A stretch of 7,308 bases of DNA from JBFELO01 sp041552055 (GCA_041552055.1 JBFELO010000201.1:1-7308); one strand, 5' to 3'; positions 1 through 5,902 are shown, numbered from the stretch's first letter. The notes: generated by a model from the sequence alone, not told the origin. Made by a program: numbers and translations.

Positions 1-732
1 GCCGGCAGGATGTCAGAACCGGCGGAAATCCTCGCCGCCATTCTCGCGTTCTTCTCGGTGGACCGCCCGCTCACGGGCCGCCGGGCGTTGGTGACGAGTG
101 GTCCCACACTGGAGCCGATCGACCCGGTACGCTTCCTCGGCAATCGGTCGTCAGGCAGGCAGGGCCACGCGATCGCCGCCGCCCTCGCCGCGGCAGGGGC
201 CGACACCGTCCTCGTCTCCGGCCCGACCGCTCTCGCGGACCCGGTCGGAGTCGAGGTCCGGCGGGTCGAGACGGCGGTGGAAATGCTGGAGGCAAGCCGC
301 GAGGCGCTGCCGTCTGACGTGGTGGTGTGCGTGGCCGCGGTCGCAGATTGGCGTCCGGCCGAGGCCGGCCAGCACAAAATCAAGAAGGACGGTGGTGCAC
401 CGCCGACGATCCGCCTGGTGGAGAACCCCGACGTCGTCGCCACCCTCGCCGCGGCCGGCGAGGGGCGCCCGGCTCTGGTCGTCGGCTTCGCTGCCGAGAC
501 CGAGGATGTGGTGGCCAACGCGACCACCAAGCGTGAGCGGAAGGGGTGCGACTGGATCGTCGCCAACGATGTCTCGTCCACCGCCGGGACTATCGGAGGT
601 GATCGGAACGCGGTCCACCTGGTGACCTCCAGCGGGGTCGAGGAGTGGCCGACGATGGACAAGACCGAGGTTGCAGAACGGCTGGTGGCCCGCATTGCTG
701 ATCACTTCGAGGGGTCCTCGGATCGAAACTGA
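1..732 (+). CDS. coaBC: Phosphopantothenoylcysteine synthetase (CoaB) domain of bifunctional CoaBC, 5'-truncated
   Basis: This is the C-terminal half of the cytoplasmic bifunctional CoaBC enzyme. CoaB joins 4'-phosphopantothenate to cysteine using CTP, and CoaC then decarboxylates the product on the way to coenzyme A. The frame is open to the left edge and reads AGRMSEPAEI, the usual CoaC-CoaB linker, so the ATG at position 10 is probably internal and the flavin-dependent CoaC half lies outside the window. Counting from that Met, the CoaB core is clear: VTSGPTLEPIDPVRFLGNRSSG at 28-49 (written in full only as a family hallmark, with Asn45 as the conserved Asn), VAAVADWRP at 108-116, the KIKK lysines at 123-126, GFAAET at 159-164, DWIVAND at 181-187 and DRNAV at 198-202. 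The C-terminus is complete (TGA at 730-732). A 252-bp gap separates it from rho on the same strand. The domain assignment is firm; that the missing half is an intact CoaC is inference. Confidence 0.95.
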   Translation, partial: AGRMSEPAEILAAILAFFSVDRPLTGRRALVTSGPTLEPIDPVRFLGNRSSGRQGHAIAAALAAAGADTVLVSGPTALADPVGVEVRRVETAVEMLEASREALPSDVVVCVAAVADWRPAEAGQHKIKKDGGAPPTIRLVENPDVVATLAAAGEGRPALVVGFAAETEDVVANATTKRERKGCDWIVANDVSSTAGTIGGDRNAVHLVTSSGVEEWPTMDKTEVAERLVARIADHFEGSSDRN

Positions 733-740
733 AAGTAGCG

Positions 741-757
741 GTCGAGTGACCCTCGAC
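741..757 (+). terminator. Hairpin just downstream of coaBC, possible weak terminator
   Basis: GTCGAG (741-746) and CTCGAC (752-757) form a perfect 6-bp stem around a 5-nt loop, beginning 8 nt after the coaBC stop codon. The position suits a 3'-end structure or terminator. There is no following T-tract (ACGAGCG follows), so it is not a canonical intrinsic terminator; it could equally be an mRNA 3' stabiliser or chance. Confidence 0.3.
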
Positions 758-984
758 ACGAGCGACACGCGGCAGGGAGTTGCACGAAAACGGAGACCGA
801 CGTAAGCTTGAATCGGGTACCGCAGGATCAAGGCGACATTTTCGCCCCCGGCACCCGGTCGACCTCAGCAGGCGCCAGCGCGCCAAACCGAGCTTCGAGG
901 TCGACTGTTTTGAGCGACAGCGCAGCAACTCGGGTGGGGCTGTGACCCCTCGCCGTCGCGTTTTGTCTCCGATACGAGGAAGGT

Positions 985-2184
985 ATGAGCGAAGAGAAGC
1001 AGCAGCAGCAGCAAGGTCAAGAGCGCAAATCAGGTGGCCGGCGGAGGCGACGCCGACCCCGTAGACGTTCCTCGGGGCCAGTGACCCAGGTGCAGGGATA
1101 CCTGTGGGTCAGGGACAACGGGAACCCGCTGATCGTGACCGCGGAGCGTAACTTCGTGGCCGATCGCAAGGACCCCGTGGTGCCAAACGAAATCGTGCGC
1201 CCGATGCATCTCGAGAGCGGCCTCATACTCGACGGCAAGGCACGGGGCAACGACCGACCGCGGGTGTTCGAGCTCGAGTCGATCGAGGGGATGTCCCCCG
1301 AGGACTACCGCAGCCGCGCGCTGCCGTTCACCGAGCTGGTCAGCATCGATCCCGAGGAGCGGTTCATCCTCGAGACCGAGCCCGAAATCGTCGAACCCCG
1401 GGTCGCCGAGCTGATCGCTCCGATCGGCAAGGGTCAACGTTGCCTGATCGTGTCTCCTCCGAAGGCGGGCAAGACCACCCTGCTGCAGCAAATGGCCCAC
1501 GGCATCGCGGTGAACCACCCCACAACCACGATCTTCGTTCTGCTGGTGGACGAACGGCCGGAAGAGGTGACCGACTGGAAGCGAAGCATCATCCGCGGCG
1601 AGGTGTTCGCGTCGTCCTCGGACCAGTCGCTGGAGAGCCACATCCAGGTTTCCGAGATGGTCTTCGAACGCGCTCGGCGACTCGTCGAGCTGGGTGAGAA
1701 CGTGGTGGTCTTCATGGACTCGCTGACCCGAATGTCGCGCGCGTACAACAGCACGCAAAAGGGTTCGGGCAGGATCCTGTCGGGCGGCATCGACGCCCGC
1801 ACCATGGAGAAGCCGCGACGGTTCTTCGGCTCCGCGCGCAACGTCGAGCACGGCGGCAGCCTCACCGTGGTCGCTACCTGCCTGGTCGACACCGGGTCAC
1901 GGATGGACGAGGTGATCTTCCAGGAGTTCAAGGGAACCGGCAACATGGAGCTGGTGCTCGACCGCAAGCTCTTCGAGAAACGGATCTTCCCGTGCATCAA
2001 CATCCCGCAGTCCGGGACCCGCAAAGAGGAGAAGCTGTACCCCAAGGAGCAGGTCGAGAAGCTCTACCTGATGCGCCGTGCGCTGTCGTCGCTGTCGCCG
2101 GTGGCGGCGATGGAGCTGCTGCTGCAGAAGGTCCGCGAGTTCCCGACCAACCAGCAGTTCCTGGATTCCCTCCAGCTCAAGTAG
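985..2184 (+). CDS. rho: Transcription termination factor Rho, short N-terminus
   Basis: Rho is a hexameric ring ATPase/RNA translocase that ends transcription at Rho-dependent sites. The 399-aa product has a Gln/Arg-rich N-terminus (Q6-10, then a dense Arg run at 19-28), an OB/cold-shock-like RNA-binding domain (about 34-103) in which GYLWVR (38-43) matches the GFGFLR aromatic RNA-binding motif of E. coli Rho, and a RecA-type ATPase core. In the core I see Walker A SPPKAGKTT (157-165, Lys163/Thr164), DERPEE (189-194, catalytic Glu190), Walker B VVFMDS (241-246, Asp245), the Q/R-loop region GSGRILSGG (260-268) and the arginine-finger motif SGTRKEE (343-349, Arg346). AGGAAGG (977-983) precedes the ATG closely. 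An in-frame stop at 943-945 with no ATG, GTG or TTG after it fixes this start. The helical Rho_N domain of E. coli Rho is absent. mqnE follows 46 bp downstream. Confidence 0.97.
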   Translation: MSEEKQQQQQGQERKSGGRRRRRRPRRRSSGPVTQVQGYLWVRDNGNPLIVTAERNFVADRKDPVVPNEIVRPMHLESGLILDGKARGNDRPRVFELESIEGMSPEDYRSRALPFTELVSIDPEERFILETEPEIVEPRVAELIAPIGKGQRCLIVSPPKAGKTTLLQQMAHGIAVNHPTTTIFVLLVDERPEEVTDWKRSIIRGEVFASSSDQSLESHIQVSEMVFERARRLVELGENVVVFMDSLTRMSRAYNSTQKGSGRILSGGIDARTMEKPRRFFGSARNVEHGGSLTVVATCLVDTGSRMDEVIFQEFKGTGNMELVLDRKLFEKRIFPCINIPQSGTRKEEKLYPKEQVEKLYLMRRALSSLSPVAAMELLLQKVREFPTNQQFLDSLQLK

Positions 2185-2230
2185 ATTGAAACGAGAATCT
2201 GACTCAACTATTCTTGCCCAAGGTGAGTTC

Positions 2231-3373
2231 ATGACCCAGCGACTCGAGCGGCTCAGACTGCGCGATCGACGACTCGTGCCGGTGGCGGAAAAGGTCCTCG
2301 CCGGGCAACGCCTGGATCGCGACGATGGCGTCCTCGTGGCCGAGACGGACGATCTTCTCGGGGTGGGCCGACTCGCCAATACGGTCCGTGAACAGCTCCA
2401 CGGCGACCGCACCTATTACATCATCAACCGCCACCTGAACCCCACCAACGTGTGCGTCGCCTCGTGTGCACTGTGCGCCTTCTACGTGCCGTGGCGCGAC
2501 CGTGACCGGGGCTGGACATATTCGGTGGACGAGGCGGTCCCGATGGTCGAGCGCGACGTGGACGAGTCGGTGACCGAACTCCACATCGTGGGCGGACTCC
2601 ATCCAAAGCTCAAGGTCGAGTATTACGAGGAGCTCTTCCGCGCGCTCAAGTCCCGGTTCCCACGGGTCCACCTCAAGGCGCTGACAATGGTCGAGCTCGA
2701 CTTCCTGGCGTCGTTGGAGCGCACCACCGTAGACGAGGTGATCGCGCGACTCAAGAAGGCCGGACTGGGTTCCTGTCCGGGTGGCGGAGCCGAGATCTTC
2801 GCACCGCGGGTCCGGGAGCAGATCTGTGACCACAAGACCGACGGCGATCGGTGGCTCGACGTCTCGCGGATCGTTCACCGCGCGGGGCTCCGCTCCAACT
2901 GCACCATGCTGTACGGCCACGTCGAGACCTGCGAAGAGCGGGTCGACCACCTGTTGGCCCTGCGGCAGCTCCAGGACGAGACCGGCGGGTTCCAGTGCTT
3001 CATCCCGCTCGCCTTCCACCCCGCCAACACCGAGCTCCAGCGGCTCCACCCGACGGGCGGCCGGCTCGACCTGCAGACCGTCGCGCTGGCCCGACTGCTG
3101 CTCGACAACGTGCCCCACATCAAGGCGTACTGGATCATGCTCGGGGCCAAGACGGCGCAGGTCGCCCAGCACTTCGGCGCGAACGACCTCGGCGACACCA
3201 TCGTCGACGAACGGATCACCCGCGCCGCCGGCGGTACTGCAGGCACGGGCATGAGCCGGCGCCGTCTCGAATACCTGATCCGGGAGGCCGGTCGGGTTCC
3301 GACCCTCCGCGACACGCTCTATGGAGTGATCGACTCCTCCACCGCCGAGGCGGCGTCCGCCGCGGCTTCCTGA
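2231..3373 (+). CDS. mqnE: Aminofutalosine synthase MqnE (radical SAM)
   Basis: MqnE is a cytoplasmic radical-SAM enzyme of the futalosine route to menaquinone; it condenses the enolpyruvyl benzoate made by MqnA with S-adenosylmethionine to give aminofutalosine. The 380-aa protein is of normal family length. NRHLNPTNVCVASCALCAF (66-84) carries the CX3CX2C cluster ligands Cys75, Cys79 and Cys82. Other family blocks are ELHIVGGLHP (116-125), GLGSCPGGGAEIF (178-190), RSNCTMLYGHVET (221-233), LQDETGGFQCFIPLAFHP (247-264), PHIKAYWIMLG (295-305) and FGANDLGDT (315-323). These fit MqnE better than the related MqnC. ATG 2231 is chosen because AGGTGAG lies just upstream and the homology begins shortly after; an upstream in-frame extension would run inside rho. 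The Ala/Ser-rich tail after LYG (363-365) is what overlaps the opposite-strand cvpA-like gene. No other mqn gene is in view. Confidence 0.94.
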   Translation: MTQRLERLRLRDRRLVPVAEKVLAGQRLDRDDGVLVAETDDLLGVGRLANTVREQLHGDRTYYIINRHLNPTNVCVASCALCAFYVPWRDRDRGWTYSVDEAVPMVERDVDESVTELHIVGGLHPKLKVEYYEELFRALKSRFPRVHLKALTMVELDFLASLERTTVDEVIARLKKAGLGSCPGGGAEIFAPRVREQICDHKTDGDRWLDVSRIVHRAGLRSNCTMLYGHVETCEERVDHLLALRQLQDETGGFQCFIPLAFHPANTELQRLHPTGGRLDLQTVALARLLLDNVPHIKAYWIMLGAKTAQVAQHFGANDLGDTIVDERITRAAGGTAGTGMSRRRLEYLIREAGRVPTLRDTLYGVIDSSTAEAASAAAS

Positions 3374-3822
3374 GAGGCCACCCAACCCAACATCCGTGTC
3401 AGGTGCGGCGCCAGCAGAGACCGGGCGGCGACTTCTTCGAAGGCGGGCGACAACCGGATCGCGGTGACCAGAAACACCGACAGCAACAGCAAACCGGCCG
3501 TTCCGGCAAGTCCGGCACCACACAACCGGTTCAACCAGCCCAGGTGGAGGGCCTGGAGCGTCCGCTCGATCCCCCACCCGGCGACCAGACCGACGAGCAC
3601 GCAGCCCACGAGTGGCAGCAGATGGCCCAGCACCGTGGCGATCCACTCGACACCGACAACCGGCTCCAGTGTCGCCGCCGCATCGCTCCCCACCGCCACC
3701 GCCAGCCACAGTCCGACGATCAGTCCGCCACCGCCGAACACCAGCCGGACCGCTCCCTTCCAGAATCCGCTGAGGGTCACTCCGAGCCACACCACGAGGA
3801 GGGCCCAGTCGAGCAGCGTCAT
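3319..3822 (-). CDS. CvpA-family integral membrane protein
   Basis: This 167-aa hydrophobic protein resembles the CvpA (colicin V production) family. Family members are small inner-membrane proteins whose biochemical role is poorly defined; envelope maintenance has been suggested. The N-terminus MTLLDWALLVVWLGVTLSGF followed by WKGAVRL matches the usual CvpA opening (hydrophobic helix, then G-F-x-x-G at the membrane edge). Likely membrane segments are about residues 5-20, 27-45, 62-84 and 103-121. The tail (about 150-167) is polar and Ala-rich. The ATG overlaps the stop of the upstream CBS-domain gene in an ATGA (3819-3822), pointing to translational coupling. The stop (TAG, 3319-3321) lies inside the 3' end of mqnE, giving a 55-bp convergent overlap. 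The frame stays open upstream to about 4302, but the homology begins at 3822 and the upstream part merely shadows the CBS gene. Confidence 0.8.
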   Translation of the reverse strand: MTLLDWALLVVWLGVTLSGFWKGAVRLVFGGGGLIVGLWLAVAVGSDAAATLEPVVGVEWIATVLGHLLPLVGCVLVGLVAGWGIERTLQALHLGWLNRLCGAGLAGTAGLLLLSVFLVTAIRLSPAFEEVAARSLLAPHLTRMLGWVASQEAAADAASAVEESITP

Positions 3823-4229
3823 TGCAGGAGGCGCACGGTCAGTCGGAGGAAGTCTGCCTCGGTCAGGATGCCGACCAGGGTGCCATCGCCGTCGACCACC
3901 GGGAGGCAGCCGTACTTGTTCTTGAGCAGGATCTCGGCCGCGTGCTTCACCGACAGGTCGGCCGGCACCGTCACCACGTCCCGGTGCATCGCCTCGACCA
4001 CCGGGACGGTCACGAAGATCCGGCGCTGCTCGTGGGCGTCGACGTCGGCGAATATCGAGAACGAGGCAGCCAGCAGGTCGCGATGGGTCACCAACCCGAC
4101 CAATCGGCCGTCGTGAACCACCGGCAGGTGGCGGATCCGGCCACGTGCCATGCAGCGTTGGGCGTGGGCCAGAGTTTCGTCCTCGGTGAGGGTCACCAGG
4201 TCGGTGGACATGAGGTCGCTGACCTGCAT
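3819..4229 (-). CDS. Two-CBS-domain protein
   Basis: This 136-aa protein consists almost entirely of a CBS (Bateman) module, a pair of domains that commonly binds adenine nucleotides or related ligands and acts as a sensor or oligomerisation unit. CBS1 spans about 1-57 (VSDLMSTDLVTLTEDETL, then RHLPVVHDGRLVGLVTHRDL) and CBS2 about 74-132 (VVEAMHRDVVTVPADLSV, then GCLPVVDGDGTLVGILTEAD). The loop between them (about 58-73, rich in Asp, His, Glu and Arg) is longer than minimal. No catalytic or DNA-binding domain is attached, so the target cannot be read from the sequence. The ATG at 4229 is preceded by GAAGGG about 10 nt upstream. Its stop overlaps the start of the CvpA-like gene, suggesting that the pair works together, for example ligand-sensitive control of a membrane protein; that is inference. 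The divergent 102-aa gene starts 43 bp away. Confidence 0.9.
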   Translation of the reverse strand: MQVSDLMSTDLVTLTEDETLAHAQRCMARGRIRHLPVVHDGRLVGLVTHRDLLAASFSIFADVDAHEQRRIFVTVPVVEAMHRDVVTVPADLSVKHAAEILLKNKYGCLPVVDGDGTLVGILTEADFLRLTVRLLQ

Positions 4230-4272
4230 CTGCCGTCATCCCTTCTCGAACAGTGTACCCTGAAAGCACGCC

Positions 4273-4581
4273 ATGAAGGACACCACACCCGCGCGTCTCC
4301 ATCCCACGGACGACCCGTCACGTCGGCTGCTGGTGAGAGTTCCGGCGCGGCGCGATTTCCTGCCCGTGCTGGCCACCGCGTGCCGCATCTACTGCCGCGC
4401 ACTGCCAGAGGGAGGTCACCTGTTTGCCGACGTCGCACGGGCCGTCACCCACGCCGCCACCAGGGCGGGATCGGGCTCCGCAACCCACATCGAGACCGAA
4501 TTCCGGATCACCGACAGCCGGCTCGAGGTGTCGGTCGGCGGCGAGCTGCTGCGGTGGGAGGTCGACGCCTCGGCGTCTTGA
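4273..4581 (+). CDS. Hypothetical 102-aa protein, possibly a degenerate anti-sigma/HATPase-like fold
   Basis: I do not recognise this gene with confidence. It is probably real: it has strongly GC-rich third positions throughout, sits alone between genes, and is not a shadow of a neighbour. The predicted pattern is a short strand (LLVRVPA, about 19-25), a helix (RRDFLPVLATACRIYCRAL, 26-44), a second helix (FADVARAVTHAATRA, 51-65) and two strands (HIETEFRI, about 72-79; RLEVSVGG, about 82-89). This order recalls the N-terminal half of RsbW-type anti-sigma kinases (HATPase_c_2), but the second helix lacks the usual Glu/Asn ATP-binding pair (His where Glu would be expected) and the protein is shorter than that family (commonly about 140 aa), so any kinase activity is doubtful. 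No signal peptide or membrane segment is seen. The ribosome-binding site is weak (GAAAG about 6 nt before ATG). It is divergent from the CBS/CvpA pair and ends just before the repeat-rich gap. Confidence 0.6.
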   Translation: MKDTTPARLHPTDDPSRRLLVRVPARRDFLPVLATACRIYCRALPEGGHLFADVARAVTHAATRAGSGSATHIETEFRITDSRLEVSVGGELLRWEVDASAS

Positions 4582-4635
4582 AACCCGCGCTGGCGTGGAC
4601 TACGCCTACCCGTTGAATTGATGTGGTTGTGGCCT

Positions 4636-4667
4636 CGTTCCCGTTCCCGTTCCCGTTCCCGTTCCCG
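4636..4667. repeat. Tandem hexanucleotide (CGTTCC)5 tract
   Basis: Five perfect copies of CGTTCC plus a trailing CG run without interruption over 32 bp, starting 55 bp after the 102-aa gene. On the opposite strand it reads GGGAAC and would encode alternating Arg-Glu. It is a simple-sequence tract, likely to vary in copy number by slippage; no gene appears to use it. Confidence 0.95.
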
Positions 4668-4843
4668 AAAAGACGATAACGCTCGGCTCAGCTTCGTTCC
4701 ATCGGACACTGGGAATCACCCTCGTCTCAAGTAAGAGGGGCTCGGGTACAGGCCCGGAGGAATCCTGCCATATCGTGTTCGGGCTATCGGCTGGGCCGCA
4801 CTTCGCACCGGTTTTCGTCGCGAGGGCGCGGAGTCGTCCTTGA

Positions 4844-4959
4844 CGGTACGGGGGGACCTCGCGTACCGCCCGGAAGGGCGATCACGCCGGAGGCTTGAGG
4901 CCCCGCGGGGGCCAGCGTGAGCTGGAGCACCCCGAGGGGAGAAGACGCCCTTGGTGGGC
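4844..4959. other. Cluster of consecutive GC-rich hairpins, possible structured repeat or RNA
   Basis: Five perfect small stem-loops lie nearly end to end: CGGTACG/CGTACCG (4844-4850 with 4862-4868, 11-nt loop), CGCCC-GGAA-GGGCG (4867-4880), GGCCCC-GCG-GGGGCC (4899-4913), CCAGC-GTGA-GCTGG (4912-4925) and GCCC-TTGGT-GGGC (4947-4959). A weaker CCC-CGAG-GGG lies at 4930-4939. Two loops (GGAA and GTGA) are of the stable GNRA type when read on the + strand. Neighbouring stems share bases (4867-4868 and 4912-4913), so not all can form at once. This density exceeds ordinary spacer DNA but could reflect a palindromic dispersed repeat rather than a functional RNA. No known RNA family is recognised. 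Confidence 0.5.
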
Positions 4960-4966
4960 TGCATCG

Positions 4967-5052
4967 TTCGATCCCGATAGCGATAGCGATACCGATAGCG
5001 AGTTCGATGGAGTGTGTCGGTATCGGAATCGGTCTTCGGTATCGGTATCGAA
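4967..5052. repeat. Imperfect inverted repeat built of GATAGC/GATACC hexamers
   Basis: The left arm (4967-5001) is TTCGAT followed by hexamers of the form NNCGAT (CCCGAT, AGCGAT, AGCGAT, ACCGAT, AGCGA). The right arm (5017-5052), reverse-complemented, reads TTCGAT, ACCGAT, ACCGAA, a single inserted G, ACCGAT, TCCGAT, ACCGA. About 29 of 35 positions pair, around a 15-nt loop (5002-5016). It can fold into a long hairpin and lies about 60 bp past the fabG stop, so it could serve as a 3'-end structure for the fab transcript, although there is no T-tract. The hexamer periodicity suggests growth by slippage within each arm. Confidence 0.85.
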
Positions 5053-5114
5053 GATGCCATTCTGATCTGAGCGACGGTAAGCGACCGCAGCAGGAGACTG
5101 ATGACAAGTGCAGC

Positions 5115-5852
5115 CTAGATGTACAGACCCCCCGACACGTTCAGCACGACGCCCGTGATGTACGACGCGTCGGGTCCGGCGAGGAAGGCCACCGCCCCCG
5201 CCACGTCCTCGGGCGTGCCGAGCCTCGGGATCACCAGGTTGCGCTGGAGCGCCTCGTGCTGGGCGTCGCTCAGCTGCTCGGTCATTGCCGTCTCGATGAA
5301 CCCGGGTGCCACCGCGTTGACTGTCACGTTACGGGGTCCGAGCTCCCGTGCCAGGCTCTTGGTGAAGCCGATCAATCCCGCCTTGGAGGCGGCGTAGTTG
5401 GTCTGCCCGGCGTTGCCCATCAGTCCCACGATCGAGGCGACGTTGACGATCCGACCGGACCGCTGGCGCATCATGATCTTGGCGGCCGGCTGAGTCACCT
5501 TGAACACACCGTCGAGGTTGATGTCGAGCACCTTGCGCCAGTCGTCGCTCTTCATCCGGATCAGCAGCTGGTCACGGGTGATACCGGCGTTGTTCACGAG
5601 CACGTCGAGCCGTTCGTGCTTGGCGCGAATGGCACCGATGGCCCCGGCCGCCGACTCGGCGTCGCAAACGTCGAGCTCCAGCGCTTCTGCGCGGCCGCCG
5701 GAGGCGATGATACCGGCCACGGTATCGGCCGCGTCCAGCACGTCGGCGCACACCACGGTCGCTCCGCAGGACGCCAGCCGCTCGGCGATGGCCCGCCCGA
5801 TACCCCTCGCCGCTCCAGTGACAACCGCGACCTGATCTTCAATGCCTGCCAT
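5115..5852 (-). CDS. fabG: 3-oxoacyl-[acyl-carrier-protein] reductase FabG
   Basis: FabG is the cytoplasmic NADPH-dependent reductase that turns 3-oxoacyl-ACP into 3-hydroxyacyl-ACP in each cycle of type II fatty-acid synthesis. The 245-aa protein is a full-length classical short-chain dehydrogenase/reductase. It shows the cofactor motif TGAARGIG (12-19), an Asp in LELDV (61), NNAG (87-90), and the catalytic set Asn112, Ser140, Tyr153 and Lys157 (within TNYAASKAGL). VNAVAPGFIETAMT (178-191) and the C-terminal LNVSGGLYI are typical of FabG rather than of general SDRs. The start is fixed by a strong AGGAGG (5858-5863 on the opposite strand) 5 nt before ATG. It lies downstream of plsX and fabD on the same strand, which supports the assignment, but a 204-bp gap holding an inverted-repeat element separates it from fabD. 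acpP does not follow. Confidence 0.96.
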   Translation of the reverse strand: MAGIEDQVAVVTGAARGIGRAIAERLASCGATVVCADVLDAADTVAGIIASGGRAEALELDVCDAESAAGAIGAIRAKHERLDVLVNNAGITRDQLLIRMKSDDWRKVLDINLDGVFKVTQPAAKIMMRQRSGRIVNVASIVGLMGNAGQTNYAASKAGLIGFTKSLARELGPRNVTVNAVAPGFIETAMTEQLSDAQHEALQRNLVIPRLGTPEDVAGAVAFLAGPDASYITGVVLNVSGGLYI

Positions 5853-5902
5853 TTTCGCCTCCTGATTGTCTCCACAACACGAGCAGTAGGAACGGTGTAT
5901 TT

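Larger units (their letters stand above)
4582..5114. other. Repeat-rich intergenic island without a convincing gene
   Basis: This 533-bp gap lies between the 3' ends of two convergent genes, the 102-aa gene on + and fabG on -. Open frames cross it on both strands, but their translations are low-complexity (alternating Arg-Glu or Arg-Tyr runs caused by hexamer repeats, or Pro/Arg/Ser-rich stretches), and none resembles a known protein. It contains, left to right, a GTTCCC/CGTTCC tract, an unremarkable stretch at about 4670-4840, a chain of hairpins, and a hexamer-based inverted repeat; these are listed separately. Position and make-up suggest an accumulation of dispersed repeats in a tolerant spot. 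Confidence 0.75.

Noticed and set aside
10..732. A stand-alone CoaB starting at ATG 10
   Set aside because: The frame is open to the window edge and the residues before Met (AGR) continue the typical CoaC-CoaB linker, so a truncated bifunctional CoaBC is more likely.
780..808. Candidate rho promoter TTGCAC, 17 bp, TAAGCT
   Set aside because: Spacing is ideal but each box matches the consensus at only 3 of 6 positions, which is expected by chance in a gap of this size.
4253..4258. TACACT (- strand) as the -10 box for the CBS gene
   Set aside because: It resembles an actinobacterial -10, but I find no convincing -35 at a suitable distance. A promoter must lie in or near this 43-bp divergent gap, yet it cannot be assigned by eye.
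3319..4302. One long - strand gene of 327 codons
   Set aside because: Only the part from 3822 downward looks like a protein (CvpA-like). The upstream part is a Gly/Arg/Pro-rich shadow of the CBS-domain gene in another frame.
4966..4975. GTTCGATCCC as a tRNA T-loop
   Set aside because: The flanking bases do not form the 5-bp T-stem and no acceptor or anticodon arm can be placed around it.
4636..5052. CRISPR-like array
   Set aside because: The repeat units are 6 bp and directly adjacent, with no spacers of 25-40 bp and no cas genes.
4416..5060. - strand frames with RERERE and RYRYRY runs as small proteins
   Set aside because: The alternating residues are direct translations of the hexamer repeats, and the rest is Pro/Arg/Ser-rich with no homology I recognise. 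The first frame also overlaps the 102-aa gene antisense.
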